From assembly GCF_029016485.1 (NCBI RefSeq), contig NZ_CP092106.1:1922001-1986000 (forward strand): 64,000 nt of DNA, in the 5' to 3' direction. Under the pieces are notes generated by a model. The model was not told the DNA's origin. It saw only the letters and a program-made list of their open reading frames with translations, and did not search any database. This stretch comes from Vibrio sp. JC009. Its GTDB lineage: Bacteria; Pseudomonadota; Gammaproteobacteria; Enterobacterales; Vibrionaceae. Positions 57,833 to 64,000 of the stretch are shown piece after piece; position 1 is the stretch's first letter, and the number at the start of each line of letters is the position of its first letter. The translations under genes were made by a program, and so were the position numbers.

Positions 57833-58669
57833 TTATTCGCGCAGATAGATAAGCCAGTAACCCATACCAACAAATATCCCGCCCCCCATTATATTACCTA
57901 GCGTAACCGGGATAAGGTTGTTAACAACGAATGTCGTCATCGTCAGATCAGCGAAATCTGCCGGGTTGGCCCCTGTCATTTGCCAGAACTCCGGAGAGGC
58001 AAAGGTCTTGATTCCAATCGCCATAGGCACCTGATACATATTCGCAATACAGTGCTCAAAACCGGCAGAAACAAACATAGCAACCGGCAGAATCGTCACC
58101 ATGATTTTGTCATTCAGACTGCGGCCACTAAATGTCATCCATACCGCAATACAAACCAGAATGTTACACATGGCACCAAGGGCAACAGCCTGGAAAAAAC
58201 TGTGGTGCAGTTTGTGCTGAGCAATTTTCATGGTGTTAATGCCCACTTCACCGTGGTCAAACATGTACTGCTTTGCCGTCAGCATAATCCCGACAAGTAA
58301 CAGAGCGCCAACCAGGTTACCCAGATAAACCACCACCCAGTTCAGAACCAGACTTTTTGAATTAATCTTTCGTGAAGCATGCGCAACCAAAGTCAGAACC
58401 GAACTGGTAAAGAGCTCACCACCTGTGATAATAACCAGAATCAAGCCAAGGCTAAATCCAAGACCACCAACCAGACGAATAAGCCCCCAGGGCAGATCCT
58501 CAGCTCCAGTAGTGATGGTGGTATAAAAAACAAAAGCAATACCGATATGAATACCGGCAGTAATTGCCAACAAGAAGGACTTCATCGGGTCCTTGGTTGC
58601 TTTGCCTACGCCAACTTCTGCTGCGCGTTCGGCCATTTGAGGGGGTAATAAAGAATCAAACTGGTTCAT
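57833..58669 (-). CDS. focA: Formate transporter FocA
   Basis: A 278-residue formate/nitrite transporter family channel with six membrane helices that moves formate across the inner membrane. Family signatures are present near helix 5 (SAGFEHCIANMY) and in the N-terminal half (GGLGFSLGLILVIITGGELFT). It usually precedes pflB, but here it stands alone, with its own terminator. A site fitting a CRP or FNR target (58770-58785) lies about 100 bp upstream. Confidence 0.94.
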   Translation of the reverse strand: MNQFDSLLPPQMAERAAEVGVGKATKDPMKSFLLAITAGIHIGIAFVFYTTITTGAEDLPWGLIRLVGGLGFSLGLILVIITGGELFTSSVLTLVAHASRKINSKSLVLNWVVVYLGNLVGALLLVGIMLTAKQYMFDHGEVGINTMKIAQHKLHHSFFQAVALGAMCNILVCIAVWMTFSGRSLNDKIMVTILPVAMFVSAGFEHCIANMYQVPMAIGIKTFASPEFWQMTGANPADFADLTMTTFVVNNLIPVTLGNIMGGGIFVGMGYWLIYLRE

Positions 58670-58769
58670 AGCATCGAAAACACATATTGTAATATTAAAA
58701 TTGCGCGCATATTCTACCTATCGCGCAGCTTTTTCAAGCAATTTTTGTGTTAACGATAAAAATTGTTTT

Positions 58770-58785
58770 TGTGAAGCATATCAAT
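58770..58785 (-). promoter_or_regulatory. CRP/FNR-like site upstream of focA
   Basis: TGTGAAGCATATCAAT fits CRP (TGTGA-N6-TCACA) at eight of ten positions. On the minus strand, its complement contains TTGATATGCTTCAC, a partial FNR site. Given that focA is usually anaerobic, FNR is attractive, but the match is imperfect. Confidence 0.4.
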
Positions 58786-58798
58786 AAACGCGCAATAA

Positions 58799-58827
58799 AA
58801 AACAGCGCCTCAAAGAACGCTGTTTTT
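58799..58827 (-). terminator. Rho-independent terminator after the coiled-coil lipoprotein
   Basis: AAAACAGCG and CGCTGTTTT form a 9-bp stem with a 10-nt loop; the minus strand ends in TTTTATT. It lies 25 nt after the stop. Confidence 0.82.
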
Positions 58828-58851
58828 TCTCAACAGATTTTGTTTATCAAC

Positions 58852-60171
58852 TCAGCTTTCCGTTACAACTTCTTCGGCCACGGTGCCAGGCCCATCACCC
58901 GCAACGTCTTCTACAACCGTTTCCTGTTCTATGACCGTTTCTTTCTCTGACTCTGGTTTGGCTTCAGCCGCGACCAGTTTGGATTTGTACGCCTCAAGTA
59001 AAGACTCAAGATTTGAAATCTGACTCTGCGACTGCTCAAGCTGCATCATCACCATGGATTTCTCTGACTGAGCCTGGGTCAATTTATCCGACTCTTGTTT
59101 GACCTTCAGCTTAAGTTCTTTGTTTTCATCACTCAGCAGGTTAACACTCTCTTCATGGTTTAAGCGCGAAACCTCCAGCTCAGAGTTGATCTCATTGGCA
59201 TCAGACAGAATGTGCTCTGCCTGCTCACGCAACGAGTTATCACGATAATCCGAATTGCTCAGTGCCTTGGAAAGCTTTAGCAGCTTGTTTTCAAACTCAA
59301 GCACAAAGGACTCAAATTTATCATCTTCAACGCTGGCCAGTTTTTTTACTTCCAGAGCAACGCTTTTTACATGGTCCAGTTCAAACTGTGCATCTTGTAC
59401 TGCCAGCTTAATCACTTCCACATCGCGGGTATTTGCCCGTACGGTCTGCTCCGCTGCCGCAATCTCTGCCTTTGTTTTAGCGTAACTTATCGGAGCAACA
59501 TCATTAAAGTCCTGACGACGAAGCTCAGCCAGTTCTTTCTTAAGAGGTTCAATGTACTGCTTAAGCACCACTTTTTCCTCAAGCATTTTGGCACTATTAA
59601 GGAACTTAACCTGACCTGACTGCGCATCGTCAATATCGCCATCTTCTACATCTTCAAACAGATCAGAATATTGAGAAGCCAGTTTCTTATAGTCGGACGG
59701 GTATACTTTTCCTGCCCCGATCTCATCAAGGTAACGCATCTGAGCCTGAGCATCTCCCAGCACCTCATCGGCTACCACTTTCAGCTCCTGCAACTTAGTG
59801 TAATTTTCTTCTACGCCATTCAGGTATTTTTCAAAATGTTCAATATAAGTGCCGGATGAAAATACAGAGTAGCTTTTGGTTGTGACTGAGGGGTCTTTAG
59901 CGATATCTTCATAAACATCAACCGCATCATCCCACTCAACCAGCATTTTTTTGTATAGATCTTTTGAATAAATTTTCAGACTCACTGCATCCTGCAACTT
60001 TGTCAGCCACGACTCGTAATCTGATTTCGCTTTCTCGTATGCAGCAAAAGAAGTCTCTTTTTGTGCTTCACTATTGGTTTGCTCCAACTGCTTTGGCTCA
60101 TCCGAAGTGCTTTGACAGCCAACTAAGGAAAGAAAAGCCCCCGCTACTACCATAGTTTTTACAAATTTCAT
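58852..60171 (-). CDS. Putative coiled-coil lipoprotein, function unknown
   Basis: A 439-residue protein with a lipoprotein signal ending SLVGC (Cys 19). The mature part is strongly helical and acidic, with long heptad-like stretches (about residues 200-400, for example NKELKLKVKQESDKLTQ), ending in a low-complexity Glu/Val-rich tail. I recognise no named domain. Similar proteins are found in vibrios as hypothetical lipoproteins. It is monocistronic, with its own terminator. Confidence 0.75.
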   Translation of the reverse strand: MKFVKTMVVAGAFLSLVGCQSTSDEPKQLEQTNSEAQKETSFAAYEKAKSDYESWLTKLQDAVSLKIYSKDLYKKMLVEWDDAVDVYEDIAKDPSVTTKSYSVFSSGTYIEHFEKYLNGVEENYTKLQELKVVADEVLGDAQAQMRYLDEIGAGKVYPSDYKKLASQYSDLFEDVEDGDIDDAQSGQVKFLNSAKMLEEKVVLKQYIEPLKKELAELRRQDFNDVAPISYAKTKAEIAAAEQTVRANTRDVEVIKLAVQDAQFELDHVKSVALEVKKLASVEDDKFESFVLEFENKLLKLSKALSNSDYRDNSLREQAEHILSDANEINSELEVSRLNHEESVNLLSDENKELKLKVKQESDKLTQAQSEKSMVMMQLEQSQSQISNLESLLEAYKSKLVAAEAKPESEKETVIEQETVVEDVAGDGPGTVAEEVVTES

Positions 60172-60439
60172 CAGCCTATCTCTTTAATATTTAATGTCGG
60201 GCGAATTATGCCCTGGTGGAATTATTATGCTATTTACTCTATCAGAAAATATTCAGAAATATATACTGAATATTTTATTTAACAGCTCACAAAATACTAA
60301 ATAAGTAGTAAACAGGCCAGGCTAAACTGCTTCTCATTTAACCAAATTGTTTCTATGTAACAGAACTGGTCTCAACTTCTTGTTCTTATGCTGTCAGGGA
60401 CTTATGGTGGATGTAAAAGAACTACCGAAGGAATACATT

Positions 60440-60676
60440 ATGAAATTTACCGCTGATATTTTGTCTGAGCTCAACCTTCTGCTGCAATTTGATATCAGTA
60501 GTGCCGCTACCGGTATTAAAGTTCATCAGGATGCGTCAGAAGAAATGCAGGCTGCAGTGAAAAGGCTTTATGACAAAGGTCTGTGTACCTTACCCGATGG
60601 CGGCTATCTGACTGACGAAGGTATTGAAACAGCCGAGCATGCTGATCGTGTACTACGGATCCTCTCTTCACAGTAA
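60440..60676 (+). CDS. TIGR02647 family small protein
   Basis: A 78-residue soluble protein (MKFTADILSELNLLLQFD start) that matches the TIGR02647 family of short proteins in Vibrio and relatives; its role is unknown. ATG 60440 is chosen because AAGGA lies just upstream and this is the family start; an in-frame ATG at 60347 would add 31 residues. The next gene starts 3 nt later. Confidence 0.78.
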   Translation: MKFTADILSELNLLLQFDISSAATGIKVHQDASEEMQAAVKRLYDKGLCTLPDGGYLTDEGIETAEHADRVLRILSSQ

Positions 60677-60679
60677 ACG

Positions 60680-61516
60680 ATGACAAATATAGCCATTATA
60701 GGGTGCGGCTGGGTTGGAAAACCTTTGGCGCACTCTTTGATTAGACAAGGTTACAACGTCACCGTAAGTACCCGTTCCCGGAGCTCTCTGGATAAAGCGA
60801 TCTCATCCGGCTTGGCCGGTTTTATCTGTGACCTATCGCATCATTGCGCTATAGATGAATTAACTACGCAGCTCCGCAAAAATCGCGTCCATGTGGTCAT
60901 TGGTGCTTTTCCTCCCGGCTTCAGAAAGGGTTTAGGAGGCGAATACGCCACCTACTGGTCAAAACTGGTTACCGCAGCCAAACAGGCAAAGGTGACCAAA
61001 ATCATTATGATCAGCTCGACTACCGTCTATCCATCCAGAAATGCCACACTTTCTGAAACAGACGCCTCTCTGACTTTGGCGCAGGGTAATCCTGAATTTA
61101 CTGAAAATGCGGTTACCATGCTAAAAGCAGAACAGAAAGTGATCGACTCAGGGCTGGAGTATGTCATCGTGCGTTTTTCCGGTCTTTTTGGCCCGGACCG
61201 GCACCCGGCAAGATTTGTAAACAAGTTAAAGCAAATTAGCAGCTCCGCTCCGGCCAATATGCTTCATCTGGATGATGCCATTGGAGTCAATTGCTTCGCG
61301 ATAAAAGAACTCAGTGATCAGATCATCAACGCGACCTCTCCCGATACTGTCAGCAAAGCAGAATTTTACCGCGCGGCTGTAGGCACCTACCATGAAGCAC
61401 TCTCATTACCTCCACTTGCAGACATCCCGGATAAGCGCATATCTGCTGAAAAAATCCGCTCTCTTGGCTATGTCTTCAGATATCCGAATGCAACAGATGG
61501 CCTAAAGAAATGTTAG
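60680..61516 (+). CDS. NAD(P)-binding dehydratase/epimerase-like protein (YeeZ type)
   Basis: A 278-residue Rossmann-fold protein. The dinucleotide motif is IIGCGWVGKPLAHSL near the N-terminus, and a SSTTVYPS segment stands in the catalytic region of the extended SDR family. It resembles E. coli YeeZ; the substrate is unknown. Its start lies 3 nt after the TIGR02647 gene, so both are probably cotranscribed. Confidence 0.78.
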   Translation: MTNIAIIGCGWVGKPLAHSLIRQGYNVTVSTRSRSSLDKAISSGLAGFICDLSHHCAIDELTTQLRKNRVHVVIGAFPPGFRKGLGGEYATYWSKLVTAAKQAKVTKIIMISSTTVYPSRNATLSETDASLTLAQGNPEFTENAVTMLKAEQKVIDSGLEYVIVRFSGLFGPDRHPARFVNKLKQISSSAPANMLHLDDAIGVNCFAIKELSDQIINATSPDTVSKAEFYRAAVGTYHEALSLPPLADIPDKRISAEKIRSLGYVFRYPNATDGLKKC

Positions 61517-61627
61517 GTTTTCTCAACTGTTAGAAAACTTATTGTGGCATTGTTAATTTCTTGTGATATTTTTCATATTAACTTTCACATTAGTTATGTA
61601 TACTAACTCAACGTAGAAGGAGTTTGT

Positions 61628-62005
61628 ATGACTGTTGTGGCAAGAGAAACCTATATTAATACCAGAACTCACTGCATGGATTTAAACAGCGCTGATAAAG
61701 TGGTCCAGTCGCTTGATTTAAGTGGTTCAGTGATTGATGTCAGCCCTGCATGGCTCGAATTGACCGGATATGAGAGAGAAGAAGTAATTGGAAAGCACTT
61801 TATGCAGTTTCTTGCGATGGAGTCGCTTTTATGTGTCGAGAAAAATTTTCCTTACCTGAAAGACTTTGGTTACGTCAACGAAGTACCACTAAAAATCAGG
61901 ACCAAAGATAACGAAACTTTAACAGTTAGCCTGACCGGAACATCAAAATACGATCAAGACGGGAAGTTTGAGAGAACGTTTTGTGAGTTAACTTTAGCTG
62001 AATAA
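61628..62005 (+). CDS. Stand-alone PAS domain protein
   Basis: A 125-residue protein containing one PAS fold (about residues 28-122) with the conserved VIDVSPAWLELTGYEREEVIG segment written in parts: VSPAWLELTGY, EEVIGKHF. No output domain is attached. It may bind a small ligand or act through a partner kinase or cyclase. AGAAGGAG precedes the ATG, and a terminator follows. Confidence 0.82.
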   Translation: MTVVARETYINTRTHCMDLNSADKVVQSLDLSGSVIDVSPAWLELTGYEREEVIGKHFMQFLAMESLLCVEKNFPYLKDFGYVNEVPLKIRTKDNETLTVSLTGTSKYDQDGKFERTFCELTLAE

Positions 62006-62036
62006 CTCACAAGCGAATTCATCACTTAATATGATT

Positions 62037-62067
62037 AGGGCAAACCATCTGGTTCGCCCTGATTTCT
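62037..62067 (+). terminator. Rho-independent terminator after the PAS gene
   Basis: AGGGCAAACCA and TGGTTCGCCCT pair with one mismatch around a tiny loop, followed by GATTTCTTT. It separates the PAS gene from the convergent second trpB. Confidence 0.7.
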
Positions 62068-62083
62068 TTATCACCGAGTCTAT

Positions 62084-63307
62084 TTAAATCAGTGATTCAA
62101 TGCCGTATTGATCACCGTACTGCTCAACAACAAAATCAATATCCTTGTCACCACGGCCAGACAGGTTGATCAGCACACTGCCCTTCAAGCCATTTTTAGC
62201 CAGCTTAAAGGCGTAAGCGACAGCGTGAGAAGACTCAATGGCCGGGATAATACCTTCCAGGCGGGAAAGCTCAAAGAAGGCATCAATCGCTTCCTTGTCG
62301 TTTACCGTACCATAGCTAACACGGCCAAGATCTTTCAGATAGCTGTGCTGAGGCCCAACAGACGGGTAATCCAGGCCACTTGCCACTGAATATACTTCCT
62401 GAGGCTCGCCATCTTTATCTTTCAGCATGTAAGACTTAAAGCCGTGCATCACACCCGGCTCGCCCAGAGTCAGTGTTGCCGCGTGCTCACCCACTTCATC
62501 AAGAGAGCGTCCCGCAGGCTCAACGCCGTGGATTGCAACATTTTCATCATCAAGGAAAGCCGTAAACAGACCCAGTGCGTTTGAACCACCACCCACACAA
62601 GCCACAAGGTTATCAGGCTGCTTGCCCGTCATCTCTTCAAACTGAATCTTCGCTTCGTTACCGACAATCGACTGGAAATCACGAACCATCATAGGAAATG
62701 GGTGCGGGCCAACCACTGAACCGATTGCATACAGCTGAGTAATTGGATCTTTCAGATACGCTTCAAATGCAGCATCCACCGCTTCTTTCAGTGTCTTTCT
62801 GCCATGAGTCGCCGGGATAACATTTGCACCAAGAATACGCATACGAACCACATTCGGATGCTCTTTGGCAATATCCACTTCACCCATATAGATATCACAC
62901 TCAAGCCCAACCAGTGCAGCAGCGGTTGCCAGAGCAACACCGTGCTGACCGGCACCGGTTTCCGCAATGATCTTCTTCTTGCCCATTTTTTTAGCAAGCA
63001 GTGCTTCACCCAGACAGTGGTTAATCTTGTGCGCACCGGTATGGTTTAAGTCTTCACGTTTCAGGTAAATGTCGACACCATATTTTTCGGACAGGTTCTG
63101 AGCATGAAATATCGGGCTTGGACGGCCCACAAAGTGCTTATACAGACGAGCCAGTTCTGCCTGAAATTCAGGGTCTTGCCTGCACACCTGATACTCTTTG
63201 TTGATCTCCTGCATGATGGACTCAAGCTGCGGCGGGATAAAGCTGCCACCATACTCGCCAAAATACCCCTCTTCGTTAGGCAGAGTATGCTCAAAACTGT
63301 TCTTCAT
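62084..63307 (-). CDS. trpB2: Second tryptophan synthase beta chain, without an alpha partner
   Basis: A 407-residue TrpB with intact PLP lysine K94 ([10 protein letters not shown]), catalytic glutamate E116 (AETGAGQHG) and phosphate loop GGGSN (239-243). It differs strongly from the operon TrpB; the [10 protein letters not shown] segment looks like that of TrpB from non-enteric lineages. No trpA adjoins. It may make tryptophan from free indole and serine. A TrpR-like palindrome lies upstream at 63408-63425. AGAAAGGAA precedes the ATG. Confidence 0.93.
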   Translation of the reverse strand: MKNSFEHTLPNEEGYFGEYGGSFIPPQLESIMQEINKEYQVCRQDPEFQAELARLYKHFVGRPSPIFHAQNLSEKYGVDIYLKREDLNHTGAHKINHCLGEALLAKKMGKKKIIAETGAGQHGVALATAAALVGLECDIYMGEVDIAKEHPNVVRMRILGANVIPATHGRKTLKEAVDAAFEAYLKDPITQLYAIGSVVGPHPFPMMVRDFQSIVGNEAKIQFEEMTGKQPDNLVACVGGGSNALGLFTAFLDDENVAIHGVEPAGRSLDEVGEHAATLTLGEPGVMHGFKSYMLKDKDGEPQEVYSVASGLDYPSVGPQHSYLKDLGRVSYGTVNDKEAIDAFFELSRLEGIIPAIESSHAVAYAFKLAKNGLKGSVLINLSGRGDKDIDFVVEQYGDQYGIESLI

Positions 63308-63407
63308 TTTATTATTCCTTTCTACATATTTGATACCCGGACAGAGTATCGCGCCGCTAACTTTTTGAGTATATGGAATAACAGGAAAATACCGAGTTCG
63401 TGATCGC

Positions 63408-63425
63408 GCTCTCGCTAACTAGTAC
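63408..63425 (-). promoter_or_regulatory. TrpR-operator-like palindrome upstream of the second trpB
   Basis: On the minus strand GTACTAGTTAGCGAGAGC, matching the trp operator of this window at 14 of 18 positions; one half is exact, and the other half, with its GCGAG core, resembles the E. coli trpR operator. It lies about 100 bp ahead of the trpB2 start. A clear -35/-10 pair around it could not be assigned. Confidence 0.6.
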
Positions 63426-63444
63426 AACAAGACAAGCGCGCAAA

Positions 63445-63474
63445 AATAAAGGCGCCTTTATCAGCGCCTTTATT
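63445..63474. terminator. Rho-independent terminator after mukB
   Basis: AATAAAGGCGC pairs exactly with GCGCCTTTATT around an 8-nt loop. It lies 5 nt past the mukB stop and may act in both directions. Confidence 0.85.
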
Positions 63475-63478
63475 ACCT

Positions 63479-64000
63479 TTAAGAAGCCTGAACCGCTTTA
63501 CCCGGCTCCGGAGCCGGATTCAGCTCCTTTTCATTAGAGCCTGAGTTACCGAACCCTCGCAAGCCAACAACATGAACATGCTCATGGTCTTTAAATATCT
63601 TACGCACCAGTTTATAGGTGGTGCCCTTCTCCGGGCTGATATTTTCAGGTGCGGCAATCAGAAGCTGCATATCCAGACGATCACAAAGCTCAAATAGTGT
63701 AGAGATAGATTTGGCATCCAGTCGGGCTGCTTCATCAAGGAAGAGCAGACGGCACGGAACAATATCTTTGCTTCTCAGGCGGCGCGATTCCTCTTCCCAG
63801 CTCTGAACAACCATCAGCAGAATGGACTGACCGGTACCAATTGCCTCACCGGTAGACAGAGCACCAGACTCAGCCTGAAGCCAGCCATCCGTACCACGGT
63901 TAACCTCAATGCTCAGTTCGAGGTAGTTACGGTAATCCAGCAGCTCTTCACCAAATACCTGCGGCGAACGCTGACCGATATCGATATGCGGATTCACTCG
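63479..64000 (-). CDS. mukB: Chromosome partition protein MukB, C-terminal part
   Basis: The last 173 codons of a gene that enters from the right edge; the frame is open to base 64000. It contains the C-terminal ABC-type head of this SMC-like condensin: signature region [12 protein letters not shown], Walker [13 protein letters not shown] and the following [23 protein letters not shown] region given in parts. MukB with MukEF compacts and separates chromosomes. It is limited to Enterobacterales, Vibrionales and relatives, which supports the taxonomic call. Confidence 0.95.
   Translation of the reverse strand, partial: RVNPHIDIGQRSPQVFGEELLDYRNYLELSIEVNRGTDGWLQAESGALSTGEAIGTGQSILLMVVQSWEEESRRLRSKDIVPCRLLFLDEAARLDAKSISTLFELCDRLDMQLLIAAPENISPEKGTTYKLVRKIFKDHEHVHVVGLRGFGNSGSNEKELNPAPEPGKAVQAS

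Noticed and set aside
57668-57901. Small ORF starting at ATG 57668
   Set aside because: It runs without a stop through the focA terminator and into focA antisense, so it is unlikely to be a real protein.

Overview
The window looks like chromosome from a Vibrionaceae bacterium, most likely Vibrio. The evidence is a six-gene trp operon with fused trpCF and an enteric-type TrpR operator and attenuator, MukB, PspFABC, SapABCDF, TorECA, two NSS-family sodium symporters, and a type VI secretion VgrG island. Base composition is moderate; the 3' part of the VgrG island is visibly AT-richer. I saw no rRNA, tRNA, CRISPR array, integrase or transposase. Species cannot be fixed from this window.

Layout. 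1-3100: 5' end of a molybdopterin oxidoreductase (formate dehydrogenase-like), then rluB, yciO and rnmA on the minus strand. 3086-10055: trp promoter/operator, leader peptide, attenuator and trpEGDCFBA. 10080-12271: intergenic repeats, then yciB, yciA, yciI and a pilotin-like lipoprotein. 12425-16529: an ynjBCD-type ABC importer with ynjF. 16526-20907: DEAD-box helicase, rRNA-type methyltransferase, pseudouridine synthase and an NSS transporter. 21311-25691: cardiolipin synthase, metC and a second NSS transporter with a TrpR-like operator. 25730-29105: tag and the divergent pspABC/pspF locus with a sigma-54 promoter. 29225-34457: sapABCDF. 34473-39841: two c-di-GMP signalling units, each built on the same kind of periplasmic binding domain. 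40070-41617: DUF2750 protein and Mn-dependent pyrophosphatase.

41950-52310 is the accessory highlight. It runs vgrG, DUF4123 adaptor, a 1236-residue LysM effector and a membrane-anchored putative immunity gene. Then comes a second copy of the effector C-terminal coding region (without its own start) with a second immunity gene, then a tandem array of a roughly 155-bp repeat. The duplication joint coincides with the end of this repeat, and related single copies lie at 49515 and 40512.

52378-64000: torECA, fetB without a visible fetA, focA, a coiled-coil lipoprotein, a TIGR02647 protein, a YeeZ-like dehydrogenase, a single-domain PAS protein, a stand-alone second TrpB with a TrpR-like site upstream, and the 3' end of mukB.

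The trp operon, the NSS transporter at 24309 and the second trpB each carry a TrpR-operator-like palindrome. This suggests a small tryptophan regulon for synthesis, uptake and an accessory synthase. TMAO reductase, FocA and the formate dehydrogenase-like gene point to anaerobic or formate metabolism.
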